From Candidatus Galacturonatibacter soehngenii (GTDB taxonomy: Bacteria > Bacillota > Clostridia > Lachnospirales > Lachnospiraceae): DNA of 64,000 nt. The stretch lies in contig NZ_WAGX01000008.1 in assembly GCF_008830185.1 (NCBI RefSeq), positions 124,001 through 188,000 of the forward strand. The letters run 5' to 3'. Below are positions 24,858 through 35,732 of this stretch, in pieces (the first letter of the stretch is position 1; every line of letters begins with the position of its first letter). Below the pieces are notes generated by a model. That model made no database searches and was not told the DNA's origin. It worked only from the letters and a program-made list of their open reading frames with translations. The position numbers were made by a program, and so were the translations under genes.

Positions 24858-26051
24858 ATGGATAATTATTTGATTAATTTACTTCATAAGGAATATAAAA
24901 TTGGTAAAATGAAGCTTACTTTCTTACATATCCTTTTCGTTATCGGTATCACCTTTACAACTTTGATGATGAGGTATTGCTTAAGAGATAATGAAACATG
25001 GGACTACTTTGCAAGCTGGAAACCATGGGTTGAAAAGATGAGAGAAATGGGCGGGTTCAAAGGACTATCAGGTGATTTTTACGATTATACACCGCCTTAT
25101 ATCGCTCTTATACTTTTGTTGAGCTATTTACCGATGAACTTATTATATAGTATAAAAATGGTTTCTGTTATATTTGATATTATCATGTCGGTAATAAGTG
25201 GTATTATTATATATGATATTACGAAGAACCGCACGAAAGCAATCGGTATATATAGTATTATGATGTTACTACCTACGGTGGCAAATAATAGTGCATTGTG
25301 GGCACAATGTGATGTGATATATACAACAGCAATTCTTTGTGCGATTTATAATCTTATGAATGACAAACCGGCAAAAGGAATGTTTTTCTATGGTATAGCA
25401 TTTGCATTAAAATTACAGTCGCTTTTTGTTTTTCCTGCGCTAATAATACTTTGGGCATTAAAGAAAATAGATTTAAAACACTTTTTATTTATGCCTCTTA
25501 TGTATTTCATTGGAATATTACCAGCATGGTTTGCAGGCAGACCTTTAAAAGACCTACTTTTGATTTATGCAAGACAAGCCGCAGAATCCCCTCAGCTTAG
25601 CCTGGGGTATCCCAATATATACCAGATTATTGGAACTACAGACTTTATAAATGTTTATCCTACAACTGCGATTTGGCTTACATTGGGATTTATGATGATA
25701 TGCATGTATTATATTGCAAGAACTAAAGTTGAGGTTTCAAAAGTATTTGTTATAAAAATATTTATGCTATTTGGATTGATTTCAATGTGTTTTCTTCCTT
25801 TTATGCATGAACGCTACGCTTATGTAATAGATATATTAACGGTTATCTTTGGATTTATATATATAAAGAAGTTTTACATTCCTTTGCTGCAAATATTAAT
25901 TTCTTTTAGTGCTTATTCGATTATTTTGTCAGCTTATGTAAATGTGCCGGTAATTATATATAGTTTTGCGAGCTTGTTTTTGATATATGATATTGGAATG
26001 CAGATATACCGCTATGTTTCCAACCATTCAAAAGAAGAAAAATTTTCTTGA
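24858..26051 (+). CDS. GT-C type membrane glycosyltransferase, second of a tandem pair
   Basis: 397 residues, paralogous to the previous gene: DETWDYFASWKPWVEKM-type loop (here DNETWDYFASWKPWVEKM), SGDFYDYTPPYIALILLL, WAQCDVIYTTAILCAIYNL and PFMHERYAYVIDIL. It starts 2 bp after the preceding stop, with AGGAGG overlapping the end of that gene, so the two are translationally coupled. Its final codons contain the -35 of the rplJ promoter (TTGACA 26048-26053). Substrate is unknown. Confidence 0.78.
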   Translation: MDNYLINLLHKEYKIGKMKLTFLHILFVIGITFTTLMMRYCLRDNETWDYFASWKPWVEKMREMGGFKGLSGDFYDYTPPYIALILLLSYLPMNLLYSIKMVSVIFDIIMSVISGIIIYDITKNRTKAIGIYSIMMLLPTVANNSALWAQCDVIYTTAILCAIYNLMNDKPAKGMFFYGIAFALKLQSLFVFPALIILWALKKIDLKHFLFMPLMYFIGILPAWFAGRPLKDLLLIYARQAAESPQLSLGYPNIYQIIGTTDFINVYPTTAIWLTLGFMMICMYYIARTKVEVSKVFVIKIFMLFGLISMCFLPFMHERYAYVIDILTVIFGFIYIKKFYIPLLQILISFSAYSIILSAYVNVPVIIYSFASLFLIYDIGMQIYRYVSNHSKEEKFS

Positions 26052-26076
26052 CAAACAAGGAATAAGTTGATATTAT
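26048..26076 (+). promoter_or_regulatory. Sigma-A promoter of rplJ-rplL
   Basis: TTGACA (26048-26053), 17 nt, TATTAT (26071-26076). The -35 overlaps the stop codon of the upstream GT-C gene (TGA 26049-26051). Start is expected near 26083. Confidence 0.85.
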
Positions 26077-26083
26077 ATAAAAG

Positions 26084-26206
26084 CAATTGACTGCCGAAGA
26101 CAGTAGGTGCCGTAAGGCGTAAATTGAGAATGCCTACCGAGGATGCTTATATAATTTAAGTGACTTATTATATAATCTCTTTGTTTTCGGACAAAGAGAT
26201 TTTTTA
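26084..26206 (+). promoter_or_regulatory. L10 leader with attenuator
   Basis: The leader contains GACTGCCGAAGACAGTAGGT (26089-26108) and GCCTACCGAGGATG (26132-26145), the characteristic conserved segments of the ribosomal L10(L12)4 leader. Next TTATATAAT (about 26147-26155) can pair with ATTATATAA (about 26168-26176). Then a terminator: ATCTCTTTGT (26175-26184), loop, ACAAAGAGAT (26191-26200), followed by TTTTT. Excess L10 complex would favour the terminator. Segment identification is by recognition; the switch is inference. Confidence 0.8.
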
Positions 26207-26347
26207 TTCTTAAAAACCTTGATTGAATGTTTTTAAGAAATAGTACGTACTTTAGCAGCGATGCACCAGCACACAAATAGAGCTACTGTGTGCAATAGAT
26301 ATAACTCTATCATAAATGCTCTAATACTATAAGGAGGTGCAAGGTTA

Positions 26348-26836
26348 ATGGCAAAGATTGAACAAAAAAAACCAGTCGTAGCAGAAATTTCAGAAAGTAT
26401 TAAAGATGCACAGACAGTTGTATTGGTTAACTATCGCGGAATCACTGTTGAACAGGATACAAAACTTCGTAAACAGTTAAGAGAAGCAGGTGTTACTTAC
26501 AAAGTTTGTAAAAATACAATGATGAGATTAGCTTTTAAAGGAACATCATGTGAAGTTTTAGACAAGCATTTAGAAGGACCAAATGCAATTGCTATTTCAA
26601 CTACAGATGCGACTGCTCCAGCAAGAATTATTGCTAAGTTCCAAAAAGAAGCTCCAGCATTGGAAATCGTAGCAGGTATTGTAGAAGATAATTACTATGA
26701 TGCAGCAGGAATGAGTAAAGTGGCAACTATCCCTTCAAGAGAAGAACTTCTTTCAAAATTACTTGGAAGTATTCAGTCACCTATCACAAACTTTGCTCGT
26801 GTTATTAATCAAATCGCAGAAGCAAAAGAAGCATAA
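26348..26836 (+). CDS. rplJ: 50S ribosomal protein L10
   Basis: 162 residues. KPVVAEISESIKDAQTVVLV, NYRGITVEQDTKLRKQLREA, YKVCKNTMMRLAF and the C-terminal helix that binds L7/L12 are all present. L10 anchors the L12 dimers of the ribosomal stalk and represses its own translation through the leader. AAGGAGGTGC precedes ATG 26348. Confidence 0.98.
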   Translation: MAKIEQKKPVVAEISESIKDAQTVVLVNYRGITVEQDTKLRKQLREAGVTYKVCKNTMMRLAFKGTSCEVLDKHLEGPNAIAISTTDATAPARIIAKFQKEAPALEIVAGIVEDNYYDAAGMSKVATIPSREELLSKLLGSIQSPITNFARVINQIAEAKEA

Positions 26837-26879
26837 TAACGGATAAAAATAAAAAGAAAATTAATCGGAGGTAAATAAA

Positions 26880-27251
26880 ATGGCAAAATTATCAACAGCA
26901 GAAATTATTGATGCAATTAAAGAGTTAACAGTATTAGAATTAAACGAATTAGTAAAAGCGTGTGAAGAAGAATTTGGTGTATCTGCAGCAGCAGGTGTTG
27001 TAGTAGCAGCAGCAGGCCCAGCAGAAGCAGCAGAAGAAAAGACTGAATTCGATGTAGAATTAACAGAAGTTGGACCAAACAAAGTTAAAGTTATCAAAGT
27101 AGTTCGTGAAGCTACTGGCTTAGGCTTAAAAGAAGCGAAAGAATTAGTTGATGGAGCTCCTAAGGTTCTTAAAGAAGCTGCTTCAAAAGCAGAAGCTGAT
27201 GATATTAAAGCAAAACTTGAAGCTGAAGGTGCTAAAGTTACTCTTAAATAA
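26880..27251 (+). CDS. rplL: 50S ribosomal protein L7/L12
   Basis: 123 residues: N-terminal dimerisation segment [20 protein letters not shown], an Ala-rich hinge ([13 protein letters not shown]), and the C-terminal factor-binding domain with [20 protein letters not shown] and [12 protein letters not shown]. It recruits elongation factors. It is followed by the terminator at 27309. Confidence 0.98.
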   Translation: MAKLSTAEIIDAIKELTVLELNELVKACEEEFGVSAAAGVVVAAAGPAEAAEEKTEFDVELTEVGPNKVKVIKVVREATGLGLKEAKELVDGAPKVLKEAASKAEADDIKAKLEAEGAKVTLK

Positions 27252-27308
27252 TTATGTTTTAAGACAAGCAGAGATTCAATCCTACTACGCTTGTTATGAG
27301 TTAATAAA

Positions 27309-27335
27309 AGACTCCCGTTTATCGGGAGTTTTTTG
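27309..27335 (+). terminator. Rho-independent terminator after rplL
   Basis: ACTCCCG (27311-27317), loop TTTAT, CGGGAGT (27323-27329), then TTTTT. Classic strong form. Confidence 0.93.
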
Positions 27336-27583
27336 AGCTTATGGGAAAGTGCCAAAGAATACAAGAGGTATTTTCTAGAAAATATGGAAATGTTTTAGAT
27401 AATATGTTTAGTACAAAGAATCTAGGTAGATACTATAAATAGGGAAAAAATGTTATTGAAGGGACTACGCTTATCCTTTCAAATAGAATCGAATGTGGTC
27501 TTCTTGCGTTTTACCATGTATGGTTGAAACTAAAAAAAATATAAAATTTTTAAAATAAGTATTGACAAACGAAAAAATAGGTA

Positions 27584-27612
27584 TTGACATAGATTTTGTT
27601 ATATGATACTAT
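27584..27612 (+). promoter_or_regulatory. Sigma-A promoter of rpoB-rpoC
   Basis: TTGACA (27584-27589), 17 nt, TACTAT (27607-27612). A second TTGACA at about 27562-27567 has no suitable -10. The rpoBC genes thus have their own promoter, separated from rplJL by a terminator. Confidence 0.8.
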
Positions 27613-27621
27613 GGAAAATGC

Positions 27622-27657
27622 ACTATTGTGGTGTCATATGCCTATATGGCGAATAGT
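27622..27657 (+). promoter_or_regulatory. Hairpin at the 5' end of rpoBC mRNA
   Basis: ACTATT (27622-27627) pairs with AATAGT (27652-27657). Inside, GTCATAT (27633-27639) pairs with ATATGGC (27644-27650) around loop GCCT. It begins a few nucleotides from the predicted transcript start (about 27619), lacks a U-tract, and may stabilise or regulate the message. Confidence 0.5.
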
Positions 27658-27740
27658 AATGCAAATGTGGTTAAAATTGAATTATAAACCATAAGAACGA
27701 AATAAAACAACTTATCAAAAAACAAGGGGTGAAACGTCAA

Positions 27741-30700
27741 ATGGAGAAAAATAGAATACGTCCAGTTACAAGTGGCAAAAGCGTCCGTATGAGTTACTCA
27801 AGACAAAAAGAGGTATTAGAAATGCCTAATTTAATTGAGGTTCAAAAAGATTCCTATCAATGGTTTCTTGACGAGGGCTTAAAGGAAGTTTTTGCGGACA
27901 TATCTCCGATTGCGGATTACAGTGGACATTTAAGTCTTGAATTCGTGGATTTTGTTTTGTGTGAAGACGATGTGAAATATTCGATAGAGGAATGCAAAGA
28001 TAGGGATGCAACATATGCAGCACCCCTTAAAGTTCGTGTTCGTCTTTACAACAAGGAAAAAGATGAAATTAACGAACATGAGATATTTATGGGTGACTTA
28101 CCTTTAATGACTGCTACAGGAACATTTGTTATTAATGGTGCTGAGCGTGTTATTGTAAGTCAGTTAGTACGTTCACCTGGAATCTATTATGCAATCGCAC
28201 ACGACAAAATTGGTAAGAGATTATATTCATCAACTGTTATTCCAAACAGAGGTGCTTGGCTTGAATATGAGACAGACTCAAATGATGTATTTTATGTACG
28301 TGTAGACAGAACTAGAAAAGTTCCGATTACCGTATTAATCAGAGCGTTAGGTCTTGGTACAAATGCCGAAATAATTGATCTGTTTGGCGAAGAACCTAAG
28401 ATTATGGCGAGTATCACGAAGGATACATCAGAAAGTTACCAGGAAGGTCTTTTAGAGTTATATAAAAAGATTCGTCCAGGTGAGCCGCTATCTGTTGATA
28501 GTGCAGAAAGTTTAATTACAAGTATGTTTTTTGATCCAAGAAGATATGACCTTGCAAAAGTTGGTAGATATAAATTTAATAAAAAGCTTGCCTTTAAAAA
28601 TCGAATCAAACATCATGCATTAGCAGAAGACGTGGTAGATGTTACCACGGGTGAAATCTTAGCTGAGGCAGGAACGGTTGTAACCGCAGAATTAGCAGAT
28701 GCAATTCAAAATGCAGCAGTTCCTTATGTTATTGTACAAACAGAAGAAAGAAATGTAAAGGTTCTTTCTAATATGATGGTTGACATTACAAATTTTGTTG
28801 ATGTCAATGCGAAAGAGTTAGGTGTTACAGAGTTAGTATACTATCCTGTATTGAAAAAAATACTGGAAGAAAATGACGATATAAAAGATATTGAGGAAGC
28901 GATTGTTAAGAGTATTCCTGAATTAATACCTAAGCATATAACAAAAGAAGATATTTTAGCTTCTATTAACTATAACATCCATTTAGAATACGGAATTGGT
29001 AAGGATGATGATATTGATCACCTTGGAAATAGACGTATTCGTGCAGTTGGTGAACTGTTACAAAATCAATACCGTATTGGTTTATCAAGACTGGAACGTG
29101 TCGTTAGGGAACGAATGACAACTCAGGATTTAGAAGGAATTTCACCACAATCCTTAATTAATATTAAGCCAGTTACGGCAGCTGTAAAAGAATTTTTTGG
29201 TTCTTCTCAGTTGTCACAGTTTATGGATCAGAATAACCCTCTTGGTGAACTTACACATAAGAGACGTTTGTCAGCACTTGGTCCAGGTGGTTTGTCAAGA
29301 GATCGAGCTGGGTTCGAGGTTCGAGATGTTCACTATTCTCATTATGGAAGAATGTGTCCGATTGAGACACCGGAAGGTCCTAACATTGGTCTGATTAACT
29401 CGTTGGCAACCTATGCTAGAATAAACGAGTATGGATTTATTGAAGCTCCATATCGAAAAATCGATCGTACCGATATTAAAAATCCTATCGTAACCGATGA
29501 AGTAGTATATATGACTGCAGATGAAGAAGATGACATTCATGTTGCACAGGCGAATGAACCTTTGGATGCAGAAGGACATTTCATTAATAACAGTGTATCA
29601 GGTCGTTATAGAGATGAGACACAAGAATATGAAAAACATTTATTTGAATACATGGATGTATCTCCTAAGATGGTATTTTCCGTTGCTACAGCATTGATTC
29701 CATTCCTTGAAAATGATGATGCGAATCGTGCTCTTATGGGATCAAACATGCAACGTCAGGCGGTTCCACTATTAACAACGGAAGCTCCTGTAGTTGGTAC
29801 GGGTATGGAAGTAAAAGCTGCCGTTGACTCTGGAGTGTGTGTAGTAGCTAAAAAATCAGGTACCATTGAACGTTCTACATCAAAAGAAATTACAATGAAA
29901 AATGATGATGGAACAAGAGATGTATATCGTTTGACTAAATTCTCAAGAAGTAATCAAAGTAACTGTTATAACCAAAAACCAATTGTATTTAAGGGTGAGC
30001 ATGTAGAAAAAGGCCAGGTAATTGCAGATGGTCCATCTACGGCTAACGGTGAAATTGCATTAGGTAAGAACCCATTGATCGGCTTTATGACATGGGAAGG
30101 TTATAACTACGAAGATGCTGTATTATTAAGTGAACGACTTGTTCAAGAAGATGTATACACATCAGTTCATATAGAAGAATATGAAGCGGAAGCTAGAGAT
30201 ACCAAGCTTGGACCAGAAGAAATTACGAGAGACGTTCCAGGTGTTGGTGATGATGCACTAAAAGATCTTGATGAAAGAGGAATTATTCGCATTGGCGCTG
30301 AGGTACGCGCAGGTGACATCTTGGTAGGAAAGGTAACTCCAAAGGGTGAAACCGAACTTACTGCAGAAGAAAGACTTCTTCGTGCAATTTTTGGTGAAAA
30401 AGCAAGAGAAGTACGTGATACTTCCTTGAAGGTTCCACATGGTGAATATGGTATTGTTGTGGACGCCAAAGTATTTACAAGAGAAAATGGAGATGAATTG
30501 TCTCCTGGTGTCAATCAAGCAGTTCGTATTTATATTGCTCAAAAGAGAAAGATATCCGTTGGAGATAAGATGGCTGGTCGTCATGGTAATAAGGGTGTTG
30601 TTTCACGTGTATTACCAGTAGAAGATATGCCGTTCTTACCAAATGGTCGTCCGCTGGATATTGTGTTAAATCCACTTGGTGTGCCTTCTCGTATGAACAT

Positions 30701-31601
30701 CGGACAGGTACTTGAAATCCATTTAAGTTTAGCTGCCAAAGCATTGGGCTTTAATATTGCAACTCCTGTATTTGACGGTGCAAGAGAAAATGATATCATG
30801 GATACACTTGATTTGGCCAATGATTATGTTAACCTTGAATGGGAAGCGTTTGTTGAAAAACATGGTGAAGCGTTATTGCCAGAAGTTTTAGAATATTTAG
30901 ATAAAAATAAAGAACACAGAAAATTGTGGAAGGGTGTACCACTTACAAGAGATGGAAAGGTTCGTTTACGTGATGGTAGAACAGGAGAATATTTTGACAG
31001 TGCTGTTACGATCGGACACATGCATTATCTGAAGCTGCATCATTTGGTTGACGATAAGATTCATGCACGTTCTACAGGTCCTTATTCCTTAGTTACGCAA
31101 CAGCCTTTAGGTGGTAAAGCGCAATTTGGTGGACAAAGATTTGGAGAAATGGAAGTTTGGGCACTAGAAGCTTATGGTGCATCTTATACTTTACAGGAAA
31201 TCTTAACAGTAAAATCAGATGACGTAGTTGGTCGTGTTAAAACCTATGAAGCAATTATCAAAGGAGAGAATATTCCTGAACCAGGAATTCCAGAATCCTT
31301 TAAAGTACTTCTAAAAGAACTTCAATCCTTAGGACTTGATGTAAGAGTCTTAAAAGAAGATCAAACAGAAGTGGAAATTATGGAAACTACGGATTATGTC
31401 GATACGGACTTACATTTGATTATGCAAGACGATAAAGGATTTGATCCAGAGTCTGAATCACTTGGAGACATGGGATTCACCAGACAAGAATTTGATTCTG
31501 AAAATAACGAATTTGTCGATGTTGAAGAAGAAAATGAAGATGAAGAAGATATGGAAGATGATCTTTTAGCGTTTGAAGAAGTTCTTGATGACGATATGTA
31601 G
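27741..31601 (+). CDS. rpoB: RNA polymerase beta subunit
   Basis: 1286 residues. All landmarks are present: [40 protein letters not shown], the rifampicin region [20 protein letters not shown] then [25 protein letters not shown] and [20 protein letters not shown]. The rifampicin-region Asp, His and Ser are wild type, so no resistance change is seen there. A very acidic tail closes the protein. ATG 27741 is preferred over in-frame GTG 27729, which overlaps the AAGGGGTG ribosome-binding site. Confidence 0.99.
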   Translation: MEKNRIRPVTSGKSVRMSYSRQKEVLEMPNLIEVQKDSYQWFLDEGLKEVFADISPIADYSGHLSLEFVDFVLCEDDVKYSIEECKDRDATYAAPLKVRVRLYNKEKDEINEHEIFMGDLPLMTATGTFVINGAERVIVSQLVRSPGIYYAIAHDKIGKRLYSSTVIPNRGAWLEYETDSNDVFYVRVDRTRKVPITVLIRALGLGTNAEIIDLFGEEPKIMASITKDTSESYQEGLLELYKKIRPGEPLSVDSAESLITSMFFDPRRYDLAKVGRYKFNKKLAFKNRIKHHALAEDVVDVTTGEILAEAGTVVTAELADAIQNAAVPYVIVQTEERNVKVLSNMMVDITNFVDVNAKELGVTELVYYPVLKKILEENDDIKDIEEAIVKSIPELIPKHITKEDILASINYNIHLEYGIGKDDDIDHLGNRRIRAVGELLQNQYRIGLSRLERVVRERMTTQDLEGISPQSLINIKPVTAAVKEFFGSSQLSQFMDQNNPLGELTHKRRLSALGPGGLSRDRAGFEVRDVHYSHYGRMCPIETPEGPNIGLINSLATYARINEYGFIEAPYRKIDRTDIKNPIVTDEVVYMTADEEDDIHVAQANEPLDAEGHFINNSVSGRYRDETQEYEKHLFEYMDVSPKMVFSVATALIPFLENDDANRALMGSNMQRQAVPLLTTEAPVVGTGMEVKAAVDSGVCVVAKKSGTIERSTSKEITMKNDDGTRDVYRLTKFSRSNQSNCYNQKPIVFKGEHVEKGQVIADGPSTANGEIALGKNPLIGFMTWEGYNYEDAVLLSERLVQEDVYTSVHIEEYEAEARDTKLGPEEITRDVPGVGDDALKDLDERGIIRIGAEVRAGDILVGKVTPKGETELTAEERLLRAIFGEKAREVRDTSLKVPHGEYGIVVDAKVFTRENGDELSPGVNQAVRIYIAQKRKISVGDKMAGRHGNKGVVSRVLPVEDMPFLPNGRPLDIVLNPLGVPSRMNIGQVLEIHLSLAAKALGFNIATPVFDGARENDIMDTLDLANDYVNLEWEAFVEKHGEALLPEVLEYLDKNKEHRKLWKGVPLTRDGKVRLRDGRTGEYFDSAVTIGHMHYLKLHHLVDDKIHARSTGPYSLVTQQPLGGKAQFGGQRFGEMEVWALEAYGASYTLQEILTVKSDDVVGRVKTYEAIIKGENIPEPGIPESFKVLLKELQSLGLDVRVLKEDQTEVEIMETTDYVDTDLHLIMQDDKGFDPESESLGDMGFTRQEFDSENNEFVDVEEENEDEEDMEDDLLAFEEVLDDDM

Positions 31602-31617
31602 AGAGGAGTGCCATATA

Positions 31618-34600
31618 ATGCCAGAAATAACGAATAATGAAGTTTATCAGCCAATGACTTTTGATGCAATCAAAATTGGCTTGGCATCACCAGAGAAAAT
31701 TCGTTCATGGTCTCATAGAACAGCAGAACCTGCTGATAAGAATAGTGAGGCATGGAGAAGATGGTTTGAAGAAGGCGTTGTGAAAAAGCCAGAAACCATC
31801 AATTACAGAACATTAAAGCCTGAAAAAGATGGACTGTTTTGTGAAAAAATCTTTGGACCTAGTAAAGACTGGGAATGTCATTGCGGTAAATATAAAAAGA
31901 TCAGATATAAAGGTGTCATTTGTGATAGATGTGGAGTTGAAGTAACAAAGGCCAACGTTCGTAGAGAACGTATGGGCCGCATTGAGCTTGCTGCACCCGT
32001 TTCTCATATTTGGTATTTTAAGGGTATTCCTAGTCGAATGGGTCTAATCCTTGATTTATCTCCAAGAATATTGGAAAAAGTTTTATACTTTGCATCTTAC
32101 ATTGTACTGGATAAGGGAGAGACCGAATTACAGTATAAGCAAGTATTGACAGAAAAAGAATACCAAGATGTTAGAGAAAAATATGGCAATCGTGTAAGAG
32201 TTGGTATGGGGGCTGAGGCAATTCAAGAACTTTTACAGGCGATTGATTTGGAAAAAGAGTCCGTTGATTTAAAGCGCGGTCTTAAAGATGCAACGGGACA
32301 AAAACGTGCAAGAATTATCAAAAGACTTGAAGTAGTAGAAGCGTTTAGAGAATCTGGTAACAAACCAGAGTGGATGATTATGTCTGTTGTTCCTGTGATT
32401 CCACCAGATTTACGTCCAATGGTTCAGCTTGATGGTGGACGCTTTGCTACATCTGACTTAAATGATTTATATAGAAGAATCATAAATAGAAATAATCGTT
32501 TAAAGAGACTTCTTGAATTAGGAGCTCCTGATATTATTGTAAGAAATGAAAAAAGAATGCTTCAAGAAGCGGTAGATGCCTTAATTGATAACGGAAGACG
32601 TGGTCGTCCAGTTACAGGACCTGGTAACAGAGCACTTAAGTCTTTATCCGATATGTTAAAAGGTAAATCCGGACGTTTCCGTCAAAACTTACTTGGTAAG
32701 CGTGTTGACTATTCAGGGCGTTCCGTTATCGTTGTAGGACCAGAGCTTAAGATTTATCAGTGTGGTCTTCCAAAAGAAATGGCAATTGAATTATTCAAAC
32801 CGTTTGTTATGAAAGAGCTTGTAGCAAATGGTACCTCACATAATATAAAAAATGCGAAAAAAATGGTGGAGAGATTACAGACAGAAGTATGGGACGTATT
32901 AGAAGATGTAATCAAAGAACATCCAGTTATGTTAAACCGTGCACCTACTCTTCATAGACTAGGTATTCAGGCATTTGAACCTATTTTGGTTGAAGGTAAG
33001 GCAATTAAACTCCATCCACTTGTTTGTACTGCATTTAACGCCGATTTTGATGGTGACCAGATGGCTGTGCATTTACCACTTTCAGTTGAAGCGCAAGCAG
33101 AATGCCGTTTCTTACTGTTGTCACCGAATAACCTGTTAAAACCATCTGATGGTGGACCAGTTGCCGTTCCTTCACAGGATATGGTGCTTGGTATCTATTA
33201 TTTAACACAGGAAAGACCAGGTGCACTTGGAGAAGGTAAGTTCTTTAAGAATGTAAACGAAGCAATTCTTGCTTATGAGAATGGAGCAATTACGTTGCAT
33301 ACCAGAATTAAAGTAAGAATGGTTAAAAAGTTTGCAGATGGAACTACTAAAACAGGAAATGTAGAATCTACATTAGGACGTTTTATTTTTAATGAAATCA
33401 TTTCACAGGACTTAGGTTTTGTAGACCGTTCGATTCCTGGCAATGAAATGAAGCTTGAAATCGATTTCCATGTAGGTAAAAAAGGATTAAAACAAATCCT
33501 TGAAAAAGTAATTAATACCCACGGTGCAACAAAGACGGCAGAAGTGCTTGATGATATCAAATCAATGGGATATAAGTTCTCGACCAGAGCGGCCATGACG
33601 GTATCCATTTCTGATATGACAGTACCACCAGAAAAACCTGAATTGATTAAAGAAGCGCAAAATACAGTTGATAAAATTACGAGAAACTACAAACGTGGAC
33701 TTATTACTGAAGAAGAAAGATATAAAGAAGTTGTAGAAACTTGGAAGGCAACAGATGATATTCTAACAGAAAAGCTATTGTCTGGACTTGATAAATATAA
33801 CAATATCTTTATGATGGCTGATTCAGGAGCCCGTGGTTCTGACAAGCAGATTAAACAGTTAGCTGGTATGCGTGGTTTGATGGCGGATACAACTGGTCGA
33901 ACGATTGAGTTGCCTATCAAATCAAACTTCCGTGAAGGACTTGACGTATTGGAATACTTTATGTCAGCGCATGGAGCTCGTAAAGGTCTTTCTGATACCG
34001 CTCTTCGTACAGCCGATTCTGGTTACCTAACCAGACGTCTTGTTGACGTTTCACAGGACTTAATTGTGCGTGAGACTGATTGTTGCGAAGGAAAAGAAAT
34101 TCCAGGTATGGTAGTAACTGCTTTTACTGATGGAAAAGAAGAGATTGAAAGTTTACAAGAAAGAATCACTGGAAGATATCTTGCTGAGAATATTTATGAT
34201 GAACAAGGTAATATTTTAGTGAAAGCAAATCATATGGTTACTCCAAAGCGTGCCGCACTTGTTATGACAAAAGGTGTGGATCGTAAAGGAAATCCACTTG
34301 AGAAAATTAAAATTAGAACTGTATTATCTTGTCGTTCTCATATTGGTATCTGTGCAAAATGTTACGGTGCAAACATGGCAACAGGTGAGCCAGTACAGGT
34401 TGGTGAATCAGTAGGTATTATCGCTGCTCAGTCAATCGGTGAACCAGGAACACAGCTTACCATGCGTACATTCCATACGGGTGGTGTTGCCGGTGATGAT
34501 ATTACACAAGGTCTTCCTCGTGTCGAAGAGCTTTTTGAAGCGAGAAAACCAAAGGGTCTGGCAATCATCGCTGAATTTGGCGGTACTGCTGTGATTCAAG

Positions 34601-35313
34601 ATACAAAGAAAAAACGCGAAGTCATCATTACGAATAATGAAACAGGCGAATCAAAAGCATATTTAATCCCTTATGGTTCTAGAATTAAGATTCAAGATGG
34701 TCAGGTTCTAGAAGCAGGTGATGAATTAACAGAAGGTAGTGTAAATCCACATGATATCCTTAAAATTAAAGGAGTTCGTGCAGTACAAGATTACATGATT
34801 CAAGAAGTTCAACGTGTATATCGCTTACAAGGTGTTGAGATCAATGATAAGCATATAGAAGTAATTGTTCGTCAGATGCTGAAAAAGATTCGAATTGAAA
34901 ATAATGGTGATTCTGAATTATTACCAGGAACATTAGTTGATACTCTGGATTTTGATGATATCAATGAAGCTTTAGCGGCAGAAGGAAAAGAGCTTGCAGA
35001 AGGAAAACAAGTTATGCTTGGTATTACGAAGGCATCACTTGCAACAAATTCTTTCTTATCAGCTGCATCCTTCCAGGAAACAACGAAAGTTCTTACAGAA
35101 GCCGCAATTAAAGGAAAGATTGATCCATTGATTGGTTTAAAAGAAAATGTTATCATAGGTAAACTGATTCCAGCGGGAACAGGTATGAAACGTTATCGTT
35201 CTGTAAAACTTGATACGGATGTGAATGAAGCAGATGAAATATCTATTTCAGAAGATATTGATATAGCAGAAGAATTTGATGAAGCTTTATTAGCTATTTC
35301 AGAAGAGGAATAG
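31618..35313 (+). CDS. rpoC: RNA polymerase beta' subunit
   Basis: 1231 residues. N-terminal zinc finger CHCGKYK...CDRCGVEV (about 68-88), the catalytic [14 protein letters not shown] motif, [20 protein letters not shown], and the second zinc site (CCEG with [13 protein letters not shown]). ATG 31618 has AGAGGAG upstream; an in-frame start at 31573 lies inside rpoB. It follows rpoB by 16 bp. Confidence 0.99.
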   Translation: MPEITNNEVYQPMTFDAIKIGLASPEKIRSWSHRTAEPADKNSEAWRRWFEEGVVKKPETINYRTLKPEKDGLFCEKIFGPSKDWECHCGKYKKIRYKGVICDRCGVEVTKANVRRERMGRIELAAPVSHIWYFKGIPSRMGLILDLSPRILEKVLYFASYIVLDKGETELQYKQVLTEKEYQDVREKYGNRVRVGMGAEAIQELLQAIDLEKESVDLKRGLKDATGQKRARIIKRLEVVEAFRESGNKPEWMIMSVVPVIPPDLRPMVQLDGGRFATSDLNDLYRRIINRNNRLKRLLELGAPDIIVRNEKRMLQEAVDALIDNGRRGRPVTGPGNRALKSLSDMLKGKSGRFRQNLLGKRVDYSGRSVIVVGPELKIYQCGLPKEMAIELFKPFVMKELVANGTSHNIKNAKKMVERLQTEVWDVLEDVIKEHPVMLNRAPTLHRLGIQAFEPILVEGKAIKLHPLVCTAFNADFDGDQMAVHLPLSVEAQAECRFLLLSPNNLLKPSDGGPVAVPSQDMVLGIYYLTQERPGALGEGKFFKNVNEAILAYENGAITLHTRIKVRMVKKFADGTTKTGNVESTLGRFIFNEIISQDLGFVDRSIPGNEMKLEIDFHVGKKGLKQILEKVINTHGATKTAEVLDDIKSMGYKFSTRAAMTVSISDMTVPPEKPELIKEAQNTVDKITRNYKRGLITEEERYKEVVETWKATDDILTEKLLSGLDKYNNIFMMADSGARGSDKQIKQLAGMRGLMADTTGRTIELPIKSNFREGLDVLEYFMSAHGARKGLSDTALRTADSGYLTRRLVDVSQDLIVRETDCCEGKEIPGMVVTAFTDGKEEIESLQERITGRYLAENIYDEQGNILVKANHMVTPKRAALVMTKGVDRKGNPLEKIKIRTVLSCRSHIGICAKCYGANMATGEPVQVGESVGIIAAQSIGEPGTQLTMRTFHTGGVAGDDITQGLPRVEELFEARKPKGLAIIAEFGGTAVIQDTKKKREVIITNNETGESKAYLIPYGSRIKIQDGQVLEAGDELTEGSVNPHDILKIKGVRAVQDYMIQEVQRVYRLQGVEINDKHIEVIVRQMLKKIRIENNGDSELLPGTLVDTLDFDDINEALAAEGKELAEGKQVMLGITKASLATNSFLSAASFQETTKVLTEAAIKGKIDPLIGLKENVIIGKLIPAGTGMKRYRSVKLDTDVNEADEISISEDIDIAEEFDEALLAISEEE

Positions 35314-35330
35314 TAGAGATAACATATAAA

Positions 35331-35366
35331 AAAGATCTTTGCTTATAGTTAGCAAAGGTCTTTTTT
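35331..35366 (+). terminator. Rho-independent terminator after rpoC
   Basis: AAAGATCTTTGCT (35331-35343), 7-nt loop, AGCAAAGGTCTTT (35351-35363; one G-U pair), then TTT. Confidence 0.9.
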
Positions 35367-35615
35367 GTTCAATATGACATAAGGATTAAGAATAAATTAC
35401 ATTTTTATAGAAATAATTTTTAATGTATTTTTATACTTTTTTAATGAATAATTAAATTTGAGTAGTAGGAATAAAAAAAGCGGAAAGAACAAGGATGATA
35501 GCATATGTAAAAATTGTGAATATATTATCAAAAAATATGTCGCATAAATATAAAAAACGTCTCATTTTTATGAAAAAAAATGACGCTTTTCCCTTTAATC
35601 TCCTAGTAATTAAAT

Positions 35616-35644
35616 TTGACAAAATTGAATAAAACTGATATTAT
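35616..35644 (+). promoter_or_regulatory. Sigma-A promoter of the opp operon
   Basis: TTGACA (35616-35621), 17 nt, TATTAT (35639-35644). Start is expected near 35651. Confidence 0.82.
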
Positions 35645-35662
35645 CTAAATCTGTGGTAGGTA

Positions 35663-35705
35663 ACAATGATGTTAAAATATGTAGGAGACATCGTTGTTTT
35701 TTTTG
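35663..35705 (+). terminator. Terminator-like attenuator in the opp leader
   Basis: ACAATGATGT (35663-35672), 15-nt loop, ACATCGTTGT (35688-35697; one G-U pair), followed by an uninterrupted T8. It lies between the promoter and oppB, beginning only about 12 nt into the transcript. A terminator here implies conditional readthrough or release of a 50-nt RNA. Confidence 0.75.
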
Positions 35706-35732
35706 AGACTATAAATATAAGGAGTCGATAAG

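Larger units (their letters stand above)
27336..27740 (+). other. Non-coding region between rplL and rpoB
   Basis: About 400 bp. It holds the rpoB promoter (27584-27612) and leader hairpin (27622-27657). The first 240 bp contain no supported gene; the AT-rich sequence has only scattered short frames. Confidence 0.6.
35367..35732 (+). other. Non-coding region between rpoC and oppB
   Basis: About 365 bp, very AT-rich, with no supported gene. It contains an imperfect hairpin near 35556-35594 and, at its end, the opp promoter and early terminator listed separately. Confidence 0.6.

Noticed and set aside
27562-27567. Second TTGACA upstream of the rpoB promoter
   Set aside because: No -10 hexamer lies 16-18 nt downstream.
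35556-35594. Imperfect hairpin (CGT...CATTTTT / AAAAATGACG) upstream of the opp promoter
   Set aside because: It has a bulged, A/T-run stem with no clean U-tract and no gene whose end it would serve; could be chance in AT-rich DNA.
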